Shown here: positions 46,208 through 57,800 of the stretch, piece by piece
Layout of the letters: every line of letters starts with the position of its first letter
Numbering within the stretch: position 1 is the stretch's first letter
NCBI RefSeq assembly: GCF_029784155.1
Contig: NC_073693.1
Span: 339,917,154-339,981,153 of the forward strand
Source of the DNA: Uranotaenia lowii
Lineage: Eukaryota > Arthropoda > Insecta > Diptera > Culicidae
Reading direction: 5' to 3'
DNA length: 64,000 nucleotides
Translations under genes and position numbers: made by a program
Notes under the pieces: model-generated
Told to the model about the DNA's origin: nothing
Databases searched by the model: none
What the model saw: the letters and a program-made list of their open reading frames with translations, nothing else

Positions 46208-48339
46208 GGGTAACGGACCTATTTTGGACCGCTTTGGGAAGTGGTCATGCTATTTTCTAAATCAATAAAGTATATGTTACAATTTTTTACTGCTTTATCC
46301 GTTCATTACGAAGGTCAAGGCTTTTTCATTCGAAACATATCGTCGTTTGTTGAAATATAACAAGATTTAAGCCTAAAATCTCGTTTTTTCGATAATTACA
46401 CTGGTCGATATTTTGGACCACCAGGTTTCTATTTTGGACCACCCTTTGGACCTATTTTGGACCACCCCTAAACTAAATCTGTTTTTTATCAATTTTGCTA
46501 AATTTACGACAGCGATCGATGCGCATTTATGCGAATAATCCAGGTCATCTTTTCTGCTGATATTCTTGTAGTCAAGTTTGGTTTGTTCACATAAACTCAT
46601 TCCTGAACTAACTTTCTTCAAATTTCCCCAGCCTCTATTTAGGTACACTTGTTTATTGAATATTTCTTACTACAACCTTTTTTTTCTTAAACTTCTTATG
46701 CTTTAAAACATCGAAAACGAAATTGAGTAAAAACAGAAAAACTCCTTTGTTATAAAGTGTGTTTCATATGTTGAAAATTCCGACAGCACGCTGCCAACTC
46801 GACAAATTTTGTTCTGTAGAGCTAAATACTGGCCAGTAGGCTTATCTTTAGGATCAATTTTTTGAACGCAATCTCCTTCAGGCAATCCGATGATAATTTT
46901 AGAAAGTATGACATCATCAACTCCGTGACATCAATTGATACATTTTGACTTCCAAAATCTTAGTGGATTTGGTTTGGCATCAGTTCTGTGGAATACATAG
47001 ATTTAAAAAAGATAAAGGTGTGCGAGAATTATTCGATCTTTTAAAACATCTAAAAGCCAGATTTTTTAAGCTGAAAAATTCACGAAAGTTTAGTTTTATC
47101 ATTGATACAACTTTTGTTTTACGATAGAAATGATCGTCGAAGATTTTTTAAAACTTTTTCTTCTTCATAAATTGCATAACCACAGGGGCTGAAAAATAAG
47201 ATTTTCAGTACTCATTCGCTTTCAATTTTTGAACATTTAAACATTTTAACAATTTTTTCCTAAGTTTTTAAACATATGAAAACTATCTCATAACTCTATT
47301 TGAATATATTTTTGATATTTTTTAAAATTGTTTTTCTGTTATTTGAGATATTTTAATTTAACATAAATTAAACTCGTTATATATTTGCGATTTGTTCTCG
47401 TTTTTTCCCAACCCTTCCCTTAGACAAGGTTTATATTTCGTTTTTTCTATCTAACCAAGTATTTTTTTCCAGAAAATTAATTCTGAATGGTTGTAACTTC
47501 TAGAAAAAACTGTCAACAATTTTTCATGAAGCATAAAAAATGACTCAATAAAAAATTGGTGCATGCCCACTTTTTTCATGTTTTTAAGCTTCTTTAAGCT
47601 GTAGCTTGTGACAACTGCTTCTCAAACAGTTGCCATTAATGTGGATTGTTAGATTATTGTGGTTTAAAGCACAAAAATACGTTCAAACAATGACTGGCTT
47701 GGTTTTATGCCGATTGAAGTAAACCCCGTCTAAATGCGGGTTTGGACTTTAGCGAGTTGTTTATAAAAGTAATTCCAAAATTCCAATTTTTTTAATAATA
47801 ATATTTCAAAGTGTACAAAATTCTTTCCATATCGTCCTATAACGTCTTTTTACGTTTATAAGCAATTAACAGCAAGTAAAATACCCAGGTTATGTTGAGT
47901 GGTCCAAAATAAGTCCCTAAGGAATTAAGTAGGACCTATTTTCGACATGGGTCAAATTACTATCAAAACATGATTTTTTGGTTCTTCGAGCTTGCAAACT
48001 AGTTTTCAAGTGTTTTTCATAGCTGTGAACATATTTGTAGTTGTTAAACTCATCACAGCTATACAAAAAACTTCTTGTGGTTTCACTCCAATAATGGCAC
48101 GTTCTCCTGAAATGGGCTTGGATCGGCCCAACTGTGAAAATTCAAAACTTTATTTTCAATTTTCTCTCCCTTACTTTCTTAATTGAATAGAATGTTAGAT
48201 ATGATTAGAATCATAAGAAGTAGCTTTAACTATATGTGTTCAAAATTTCAATGATTAAAATGATTTATGAGGGAAATATTGGGAAAAAGCTGAAAGGTGG
48301 TCCAAAATATGTACCCGGTCCAAAATAAGTCCGTTACCC
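46208..48339. mobile_element. Non-autonomous DNA transposon in an LTR, TA target duplication
   Basis: Terminal inverted repeats GGGTAACGGACCTATTTTGG (46208) and the inverse of GGGTAACGGACTTATTTTGG (ending 48339) differ at one base. Flanking TA is duplicated (46206-46207 and 48340-48341). Removing 46208-48341 restores a continuous LTR sequence that aligns with the related LTR at about 44755-44790, giving an internal empty site. TATTTTGGACC is repeated near both ends (46411, 46430, 46451; inverse at 47900, 48299). A - strand stretch at 46703-46885 (PEGDCVQKIDPKDKPTGQYL) could be a relic, but no transposase is recognised. TA duplication points to Tc1/mariner-type integration. Confidence 0.85.
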
Positions 48340-48341
48340 TA

Positions 48342-48650
48342 CTAATCGAAGTGAGCCAGCACCAGGAAGCCGCCTTTGTCCGGCCTTGAACCGCGAGTAT
48401 AGGTCGTTGCTCTCCCATTGTGGCGGACACGATCGTTCGCCTTCGTGAACTCGTCGGGCGTCGCTACCGATCGGGATGGTTACCAAGCAGCGCGGGTTAC
48501 CATAGATGGCCCTCTGGTTGTCAGGTGCTGGAGCTTCGTGGCTGCATACTGGTGGCTTGTGGCGCTGTCGTCGGCTTTGAAGACTACATTATTCGGGGAA
48601 AACCATCACCCATCATTTTCCCTCACTGCGATATTTAAAAACTACAATTA
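48342..48650 (-). mobile_element. LTR continuation (U3 part) beyond the inserted transposon
   Basis: GAAGTGAGCCAGCACCAGG and CTTGAACCGCGAGT (48350-48400) match the inverse of the palindromic LTR spacer at about 44706-44756. Beyond 48400 the sequence is GC-rich but no longer matches the palindrome arm, so it is probably the native U3 region that the other copy lost. The outer LTR boundary is not determined; composition falls back to AT-rich by about 48650. Confidence 0.6.
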
Positions 48651-48914
48651 ACCGCGACAAATCACTACAACCTCGATGGAAGTGTTATCTGACGCTTACA
48701 TTACTTTCATGGATTCAGTGATTCCTTAATTTATTCATATTTTAGCTCTCAATAATTCTCAATAATTCCTCAATAATTCCTTAAGACTCTAAGTACAATT
48801 TATAACATGAACTTTGGTCGAATAGTTGATTTCCAGCTGTGTTGGGATCTCTCGAAAGAGCTTTCCTAAGTTTTCAAGATCCTGCCCAAAAATTTTAGTC
48901 TATAAACATATTCA

Positions 48915-49060
48915 TTGGACGCTATCTCAAAAATCACTGACAGATCGTCACAAAATTTTGCACAAGTTAACATTCTTCATCAAGACTTTATCAATTTTCA
49001 TCCATGCATTCAAAAGTTATTCAAAAAGCAAAGTGATGCTTTTTTTCGAATGCACTCCTT
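48915..49060 (-). repeat. Diverged transposon-end repeat, copy 2 (inverse of 43185-43346)
   Basis: Contains the inverse of AAGGAGTGCATTCGAAAAAA and TGAATGCATGGATGAAAATT. See copy 1. Confidence 0.65.
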
Positions 49061-49390
49061 ATGTATCTCTATGGAATTATAGTTTAATTATTTTTTTTTA
49101 TTTTTTGAATTTTGTGTTCTATGTTTCAAATTTTCATGATACTTCCTAATTGTCATTAGGTCAACATTTTTCGATAAAACACAGTCCAGACGATCAATGC
49201 TGAAATTAAAATCATTTAAAATATTTATCTAGTCATTTTTCTAAATCATTGAATTTCAATTGGCGATAAGGATATTCAATAAAAGAGAATTAAATTTTGC
49301 ATTTTGCAGCTCAAATCAGAGCTTTCATTTTTGAGAAATTTCTAAACTTATAATCAAAGGTTTGAAGAACTAAGAAGTTGAATGAAACTA

Positions 49391-49474
49391 TGATTTCAAA
49401 GTAGTCGAGAATTCAGTACTGTACATACAGTACTGTAGCTGAATTCAAAGGAATCTTCGACTACTTTGAAATCA
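49391..49474. repeat. 84-nt hairpin, member of a dispersed hairpin family
   Basis: TGATTTCAAAGTAGTCGA (49391-49408) pairs perfectly with 49457-49474. Inside, GAATTCAG/CTGAATTC and TACTGTA/TACAGTA pair further around a short loop. The right arm read in reverse (TCAAAGTAGTCGAAGATTCC) resembles the right arm of the hairpin at 54904-54974 (TCAAAGTAATCGAAAGATTT). Size and pairing fit either a miRNA-precursor-like transcript or a small palindromic transposon. Confidence 0.7.
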
Positions 49475-49659
49475 AAATTTCTAAACTTTTTCGCATTGTT
49501 TGCACGTGATTAAATGACAATTTTTATTTGAGGATTCCAGAAACTAACTTCTAGGCAGACAACATGGTTATTTGAAGACAGTATACTGAACTCATCTCCA
49601 GTTCGTTTACACGTTTAAAATGTTTTATATTTTCTGGGATAAAATTTGAAAAAAAATGA

Positions 49660-49718
49660 ATCATAAGGCACCCCGAGAAAAATTGCCCCGGGCTCCCCGA
49701 TGGCTTAAGTCGGCCCTG
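49660..49718 (-). mobile_element. hAT-like terminal fragment
   Basis: The inverse strand begins CAGGGCCGACTTAAGCCATC (49718 leftward) and continues GGGGAGCCCGGGGCAATTTT. This CAGGGCCG start followed by C/G-rich subterminal sequence is typical, from memory, of hAT-derived repeats. No partner end is visible. Confidence 0.4.
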
Positions 49719-49719
49719 G

Positions 49720-52315
49720 TAAACACTAGAGTGCTCCAAATTTGTATGGGAAATTTAAAACCTGCGGAATGTATGTGCTGTAGACTAAAATTGATCCTAG
49801 TAATAGGTCCCATGCCAAAATGTGACCAAATCGGACCACGAGAAGTGGTCGCTCAACGAATCTGAAGTTTGTATGGGATTTTGAGACATTTTGTTCGAGA
49901 GGAATATAAAAAAACATTTTTCACGAATTTATCCGAATTCTTTTGAATACGGGTTTTCTTTAAGGTGAAATTATAACAAATATTTCATCCCAAGACCGCA
50001 TTTCGATAACAGTTAAGAGCTTTAAAAATGGGATAACATTTTTCCGGATGGTATTCACAGATAATAAGGCGTCAAAAAGGCGTGAAATGCATGCCATTTT
50101 GTCAAATAATGACCGATTTCAACCATTTGGTTGCGTTAGATTGCTTTCACTCCGAATTTGAATTTCCATTACTTTTTACTGCGATGACATTTTCAGTTCA
50201 AACTTTCTGCGATAGATAGATCAACCATCACACTGTCATTTCACAAAATTTTAGCTTCCCAAAGTAGGTATGTGTGTCCTGAGATCCAGCAATCCTAGGT
50301 AAAACGGACTAGTCGAAAGGCTCTATCGATGTGATGAAAATTTACTTTTTTAGTTCTATATTGGTTTGATACATGTTTTGGATGAAAAGAAAAATGAAGT
50401 CCAAAAATGAGGTCCAAATTAGAGAATAATTTGAACGAAATTCAGTTTAAATAAAATATCAAAAGCTTTGGAGAGTTAGTAATGCGCAGACGGGATAGGT
50501 TTTCGGCACCAAGTTTCGGCTAAAATTTAGTTAAAATTATTCCGTATATGTGAGAATAAATTATAATTGGAATAAATTTGTAGCTTTAAGATAAAAATTT
50601 TATCTTTGTTTTAAAATTTTTCGCAAAGTATTTTTTTTTACAAATATGCATTTTTAAAGGTTGCTGTAAAACATTCATCTAGGGCAGGAAATATTTACTT
50701 TATCAAATAATTATCATTGAAAATGTTCCACCCGGCCTTAGGAAAGATCTTATTTTTCGTCTCCTAAGGTTGCTCGTTTTGGCAAGATGTTCGTTCGATT
50801 TTCTTTGTCGTCCCCGGCCTCGAAATGAGGCACAACCTTTCGGAAATATTAGTTGGTATCCGTTTCAAGCTTTTATGGGATTCGCCAGAATCGATGAAAG
50901 GGTTAAGAATAACAACATTTGAGTCCCGGACAAAAAGGATACCTCAATTGGAGTTTACTGGAGTCTAATATCTAAAAAAATTGTTTAAGGCTGCTCTTCT
51001 ACTTCTGCCGGGTCGTAAAAAAGTTATGAATAAATTAGGCCTCGGGCGGGTCACAGAAGCAATCGTTTTACGACGTTCGGAGTGCGTCTGTTTTGTTTTT
51101 TCAAGTTTTTTCGAGCCTAGCCCTGTTAGGCGAATCTTTCTTGCTTCTTCTTACGTCTGCCACCACCCTTTTGGAGTCCACCAGAAAACTTGAGGAAGAC
51201 GTGCGATAAGAAGTGGACAGAAAGTGAACGGGTTAAGTTGATTGTCGTCAATAAAAACCAAAGTTGGTCAGAATCCTGGTCCGATTTTTGTTACCTTTCA
51301 GTGACTGTCAGTCAGCCGGGCGAAAGAGATGAGGGCTGAATTGGACCGAAGATGAATGGGGGAATGATGGCTAGTTGCAAGGACGGAAGGACGAAGTGGC
51401 AAGTGGCAAAAAGGGTGTCATCAATAAAAGGAGGCACTTTTCTCGTCCTCACCGATCGAAAGAGTTGAGAAAGGGTTAGGTTCTGTTGCCGGGATTGTAT
51501 TGTTGGAGAAATTTTTCCTTAACCCTTTACTTGCTTTATGGAAAAGAGAAAAGCAGGACACTCTCGACAAGAAAAAATATGAAGACTACGAATGGCTGCC
51601 GAAAGTTATTGCGTAGTTGTAAAAATTATGCGGCACTAAGACGACGACGAAGACGACATTTCCTTGATTGGACCCTAAATATATAAATAAAACCCTACCT
51701 TTGTTCCTGTCAATTGCTTCTTGAGGTATCGGAACAAAGAAATTTTATGGTGATTTTCAGTTCGTTGGGAACTTGAGTCGTTTTTTAGAAAATGTTTTCT
51801 GAAGTACTTTCTTTCGAAACAGTTAGTTTCTCAATCAACGAAAATTGACGGCAAATGGCGATGATTTCAAAAAGGATTTGAAATTAATCCTGCATCATTA
51901 AGATAGACTGTTTAGCTACCAGCATTCAGCAAAACAAATTCTGCCATGAATTTAACGTGAGGCGCATTTATTTGACCAAAAGTTTATTCAATTTCATATA
52001 TCAATTTAATGAGATTGAATCCCAAGAACAGTGATTGAATATTCAAAGCAAGACTCGAAATCAAAATTTAAAGTTCAATTTTATATTTTAAGTTCAAGAG
52101 AATTGAGATGCGAGGAGGCAGTAGAAATTTTAATATTCATTTCCTAATTGAGGCTTCAACTTTAGATTTAAAATCATAATTCAGGAGATATAGTTTATAG
52201 GTTCAGGTTTTTGATGAATAATTTTGAACAATTTTCAAAGAAATCATGTTTTCAAAAAAATTTAAACTTATTTTGAGATCAATTTAGGCAGCAAAAAGGA
52301 AATATTAAAAAAAAT
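49720..52315. other. Unannotated intergenic DNA
   Basis: AT-rich with a GC-balanced stretch at about 50750-51700. Open frames of 60-70 codons only; none recognised. Confidence 0.45.
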
Positions 52316-52319
52316 AAGC

Positions 52320-54340
52320 GCACATTACATTACAAAGCATTACATTTCATAACATTGCATTGCATTACATTACATTAAAATACATTGCATTACATTACAT
52401 TACAATACATTACCTTACATTACATTTCATTTCATTACATTTCATTACATTTCATTACATTTTATTACATTTCAATACATTTCATTACATTTCATTACAT
52501 TTCATTACATTTCATTACATTTCATTACATTTCATTACATTTCATTACATTTCATTACATTTCATTACATTTCATTACATTTCATTACATTTCATTACAT
52601 TTCATTACATTTCATTAAATTTCATTACATTTCATTACATTTCATTACATTTCATTACATTTCAAAACATTTCATTACATTTCATTACATTTCTTTACAA
52701 TTCATTACATTTCATTACATTACATTACATTTCATTATATTTCATTACTTTACATTTCTTTTCATTAAGTTTAATTACATTTCATTACATTCCAATACAT
52801 TACATTACATTACATTACATTACATTACATTACATTACATTACATTACATTACATTACATTACATTACATTACATTACATTACATTACATTACATTACAT
52901 TACATTACATTACATTACATTACATTACATTACATTACATTACATTACATTACATTACATTACATTACATTACATTACATTACATTACATTACATTACAT
53001 TACATTACATTACATTACATTACATTACATTACATTACATTACATTACATTACATTACATTACATTACATTGCATTGCATTTCATTACATTATATTACAT
53101 TTCAGTACACTTAATTACATTTCATTAGATTTCATTACATTTCATAAAATTTCATTACATTTCATTACATTCAATTAAATTCCACTACGATTCATTACAT
53201 TCCATCACATTATATTATATTACATTACATTACATTACATTACATTACATTACATTACATTACATTACATTACATTACATTACATTACATTACATTACAT
53301 TACATTACATTACATTACATTACATTACATTACATTACATTACATTACATTACATTACATTACATTACATTACATTAAATTACATTACATTACATTACAT
53401 TACATTACATTACATTACATTACATCACATTACATTTCATTACATTACATTACATTACATTACATTACATTACATTACATTACATTACATTACATTACAT
53501 TACATTACATTACATTGCATTGCATTTCATTACATTATATTACATTTCAGTACACTTAATTACATTTCATTAGATTTCATTACATTTCATAAAATTTCAT
53601 TACATTTCATTACATTTAATTAAATTCCACTACGATTCATTACATTCCATCACATTATATTACATTACATTACATTACATTACATTACATTACATTACAT
53701 TACATTACATTACATTACATTACATTACATTACATTTCATTACATTACATTACATTACATTACATTACATTACATTGCATTACATTACATTATATAACAT
53801 TTCATTACACTTCATTACACTTCATTACATTTCATCACATTTCATCACATTTCATTACACTTCATTACATTTCATCACATTTCATCACATTTCATCGCAT
53901 TTCATCACATTCCATTACATTACAAAACGTTACATTACATTACATTTCATTACACTTCATTACATTTCATCACAATTCATTACATTTTATCACATTTCAT
54001 TACATTACATTACATTTCATGACACTTCATTATATTTCATCACATTTCATCACATTGCATTACATTACAAAAAATTACATTACATTTCATTACACTTCAT
54101 TACATTTCATCACATTTCATCACACTTCATTACGATTCAATACATTTCATTATATTTCATTACATTTCATTACATTTCATTACATTTCATTACATTTCAT
54201 TACATTTCATTACATTTCATTACATTTCATTACATTTCATTACATTACATTTTACAGATTTCATTGCTTTACATTTCATAACGTTACATTACTTTGCATT
54301 ACATTGCATTTCTTTACATTACATTTCATTAAATTTCATT
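52320..54340. repeat. TTACA-type satellite with 5-bp, 10-bp and ~445-bp periods
   Basis: About 2 kb of TACAT/CATTA units. 52420-52740 is mostly a decamer TTTCATTACA; 52795-53070 and 53220-53510 are near-pure TACAT pentamers; 53770-54250 mixes CATCACATTT and CACTTCATTA variants. A ~145-bp variant-rich block (starting TGCATTGCATTTCATTACAT) occurs at about 53070 and again at about 53515 with almost identical internal variants (CAGTACACTTAATTAC, CATAAAATTTC, CCACTACGATTC), showing a ~445-bp segmental duplication. Long frames (272 and 168 codons) are repeat artefacts. Confidence 0.97.
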
Positions 54341-54344
54341 ACAA

Positions 54345-54805
54345 AATCGAATGTTGCCAAAATCTAATGTTGCCAAAAACGAACGGGGTCTGTACTCAAA
54401 AATTATAAAAAGATGAAAAATTTAAAAAGTTTAAACAACAAATTCAAACAAAATACCGAAAATGACAAAAAAAAACAACTAAAAACGATGAAGAACGACA
54501 AAAACAGAAAATATGACAAATGAAACCAAACATTATAAACAAAACAAGAAAACTGCAAAATGCATCAAAAACATGATGAAAAATAAAATGACTACAAGTG
54601 GTCGGAAATTAAATAAAAATAACGTTTTCGATAATAATAATAATAGTTCTTTTGTAGAAATAACTGAAAAAAGTATTGAGAAAAAAACCGTTCCTTTTAG
54701 GCAACATTCGATTTCGGCAACACAAAATGTACGGGCGTGTTGCCAAAATCAGACGGGGTCTGTATTACATTACTCATACATAGAGCCCGTTCGATTTTGG
54801 CAACA
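54345..54805. mobile_element. Possible MITE with TTCGATTTTGGCAAC ends
   Basis: AATCGAATGTTGCCAAAATC at about 54345 and TTCGATTTTGGCAACA at 54790-54805 are inverted. Internal related copies lie at 54704-54722 and 54738-54760, so the right end is itself a small palindrome (TGTTGCCAAAATCAGACGGG ... CCCGTTCGATTTTGGCAACA). The middle is A-rich without coding content. No target duplication was seen, and the left end abuts the TTACA satellite. Confidence 0.45.
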
Positions 54806-54903
54806 TGGTTTATGTAACTTATTTCTTTTTCTCATGTTCAATTTATCGAAACTGTTGTAAAACATAATATCTTCTAGCTTTAAATTTATTCGACCCGCTC
54901 CGA

Positions 54904-54974
54904 ATCAAAGCAATCGAAAGATTCGCTTTAATTCAAGCACGGTATAATTGAAGGAAATCTTTCGATTACTTTGA
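54904..54974. repeat. 71-nt hairpin, pre-miRNA-like, same family as 49391-49474
   Basis: ATCAAAGCAATCGAAAGATT (54904-54923) pairs with AATCTTTCGATTACTTTGAT (54955-54974) with a single mismatch. CTTTAATT/AATTGAAGG extends the stem towards a loop of about 12 nt. The arm resembles the right arm of the 49391-49474 hairpin (TCAAAGTA-A/G-TCGAA-GATT). Confidence 0.7.
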
Positions 54975-55299
54975 TGTTAACCTTTCAAAAACGCATTGTG
55001 CCGATTCGTGCCGATTTTTATGTCTGTTCCAAGAAAAAAAAAACAAAAATGGCGAGTATAAAGTTATTAAAATTCAAATTTGTTAAACAAAATTATCCAG
55101 AAAATTTTACTGTTTCTCCTAGATCCGATTCGATTTTCAAAAGTATGCGATATGAGACACAGAATCTGTTTGGAAAAAAACAACTCAAAATTCTGAGAAG
55201 TTATAGATTTTTCTGTGAATTCGGTGACCTTGCCATGGTGTGTTAGGTTTTTTTAGAACAGAATCCTACTGCTAGGATTTTCAATTTTAAGTTATTTCC

Positions 55300-57800
55300 A
55301 TCGCAAATTGGCTTAACAAAAGAAAACGCCGCCTTTCGACTGAGTCGACTTAACTTATTCGGCATGAACTTCGCCCATCAAACTTGCGGCTATTGGCCAC
55401 CCTTTCCTAACTCACCGTAATCAAATCATTTCACACCGTTTTCGCGAAAAGATAAAACCAAGGACCAAGTGAACTAGAAAATTGACTTTCGTAGACCGTG
55501 GTGGTGGAGGTGGTGCTGTTGCATTCCATTACTAGGCGGAATCCTCGACGTGTGTTACGTGTGTTAAATTTCATTTGTTTCCAAACTCTTCAGATAAGAT
55601 TCCTCTGTGTTTAAGGAACGAAAAACAGCAACGCGAGCACCTTTAAGAACAAACTCGCGGGCCGCGAAATCAACCGTTCTTGGAGAGACACGCGGAGGAA
55701 GGAAGGAAGAGCCGAAGGGGGCGATCAGAACCTTACCGTGTATGAACAAAACAAGAAGGAGAAGCTACAGCACGCAAAGTGTAGGTACTCCACCACAGTA
55801 GGCTACCACGGCGAGCTGTAGCGAACCACCGAAGCAAAGCAAAACGGCACCAAAAGGCACAAAAGCTGAAGCGGCGAAAGAGGAATCGCGTACGGCACAC
55901 ACTGCCGAACGAAACGAGCGGAGGGAGCTTCCGCGGGATCCGCGGACTACTTGTAGGTGAATCGGTACGGAAAAGGGTATGGGGCGGCTGAAGAAGCTAC
56001 AACACAAGTGCTTCTTCTTGACTTCCTTTGTCGTTCGTTCTATGCTGCTAAGGCGAAGATGGACCGACCGATGGAGTTCTCCCCAATCGGCGAGGGCCGA
56101 GAAGCAGGTGGACGCCGACGACACACAGTAGGTAAGTCAGTGGAGAGCCAAGGAGGAGAGCGAGATATCACTCCAATCCAACAGAACCTGGACTCTGGAT
56201 CTGGACACTACTGGTTTGGAGAGGGGAGAACCTGAAGCTGTGCTGAAGCCTGGATCTCCGCGGGCGAGAAAGAGTGAGAGAAGGCGACACTTGGGAGTCG
56301 ATTTGAATCGGAAAAGCGGTAGAAAGAGAGGCCCGTTAATGTGACCGCAAAGCAAAACCGGAGCCAAGAAGTTTTCCCGGACCCCTTGGATAGCCCATGG
56401 AGGAGGATGAGGGTGGGATCATACGAGCTATCCATATACCTCATAGGGTGCTTTATGGCTGTGTACATCGCGTATTTGTATATTGTCACAGCGAGCTAGC
56501 TAGCTTCTGGTGACCAGAAGGCAGCTTTTCCAGGACAAATCGAGAGCCGAGTACTTTGGTTGTGTGCGAGAGTACATAGCAGTGACAAAAACGACACTGG
56601 CGCAGAACTGTCCACTCCCTCCTTGAGAGTGTCACTGTTCTTGGGATTATTTTAGATAAATAAATACCTAAAGCATTTACATAAAAGCGGGAGGGAGAAT
56701 ACGACGAGACCGCACCGTATCGGAGCGATTGGGATTGTGTTGGTGTGTCACCACACAGTCAGCTAGCTAACGACAGCCCACCGCCAGCCAGTAGATGGAA
56801 GAAGAAGATTGTCACTAGAAGCGGTGTCCTTTCCTTGTGGCGACGATTTTCCTCCCATTCCGGCAGTGTGTTGGTGTGTCACCGTTGTAAAAACGGAGCA
56901 AAGCAGGCGACATGTCGCGCGACTTTCGGTGCGACACCGACCTAATGTATTCACCCCACCCCTTGGCAGCAGTGCGATCACAGTAGCCGTGTCGTAAAAC
57001 CATGCCTGTATGGGTGTGTCGCTCGTTCCGATAGGTTCGATTGCATCAATCGCTTTCCCCCACCCTTATTTTCTGGTGTCTTTCGCCTACCTATGCTTCG
57101 CATTCGCTTTGCTCACCACTAGCCTCTGTGTCAACCAACGCTGTTATGTTGTTTTTTATTGCACTACACACGCTGTTCGGTCGCTCTCTTGTCCACCAGC
57201 ATAGGGATTTGTCTCTCCGCTTCTTCGCTGTGTGTGGGTTCGATTCGAAATGTCTCTTCAATGGAAGAGAAAAACATAGGAGAGAGAACCGCAAAACCAG
57301 TCCACCCTCTCGCCTCCTTCGCTTCGTTTTGTTTTTGCCGTTTGCTACAAAACAGCCACAGGCTACTCCGACTGGACTTCTGCTGTGCGACTCGCCTAGA
57401 TGTCTCTTGCTTGCGGAGGATTCTTCCTCCGCTCTTCAGTGTACGGTGTTAACACGTTTGTGTACCCGCGCGCAAGAATCTCCCATTCTCATTCTCGTGT
57501 TGTTCTCTCGCTCTCGACCGTCCGTTTGCAAGCAAGTTGTCGCCCGTCCGTCGTCCCACTGCTGCGGTTGTGTGGGTTCACTCATCACACAGAGCTCGCG
57601 CGCGCACACACGACACCTGACTCTTCTTAGCTCCGCTTTACTTTGCTTCGACGATTCGATTCAACTCGACCAACTGGCTTGCTGACGGCTGGCTCTCTTC
57701 GTCACCGCCGAAAGTTCAACAGTATTATTGAACCCGTCTAGCGAGTGAGACACACGACCGCACAGCTCTCCGCACTCCGCACGCAAAACGGAGGCTAGGA
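55300..57800. promoter_or_regulatory. GC-balanced candidate promoter region upstream of a 5'UTR-like exon
   Basis: From about 55300 the sequence becomes GC-balanced and microsatellite-poor. TTGGTGTGTCACC occurs twice 131 bp apart (56740-56752 and 56871-56883), the same TGTCACC core that clusters at 30.1-31.2 kb. Open frames up to 214 codons on both strands (for example 57041-57685) are serine/cysteine/leucine-rich with no domain and are not called. The transcription start is not located, and no TATA or initiator combination is convincing. Confidence 0.35.

Noticed and set aside
52360..54408. Frames of 272, 168 and 129 codons in the TTACA satellite
   Set aside because: Pentanucleotide repeat read as a 15-bp (5-codon) periodic peptide. 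No non-repeat content.
57041..57685. 214-codon + strand frame
   Set aside because: Low-complexity serine/leucine/cysteine composition, overlapping competing frames, no domain, and upstream of a UTR-like exon.
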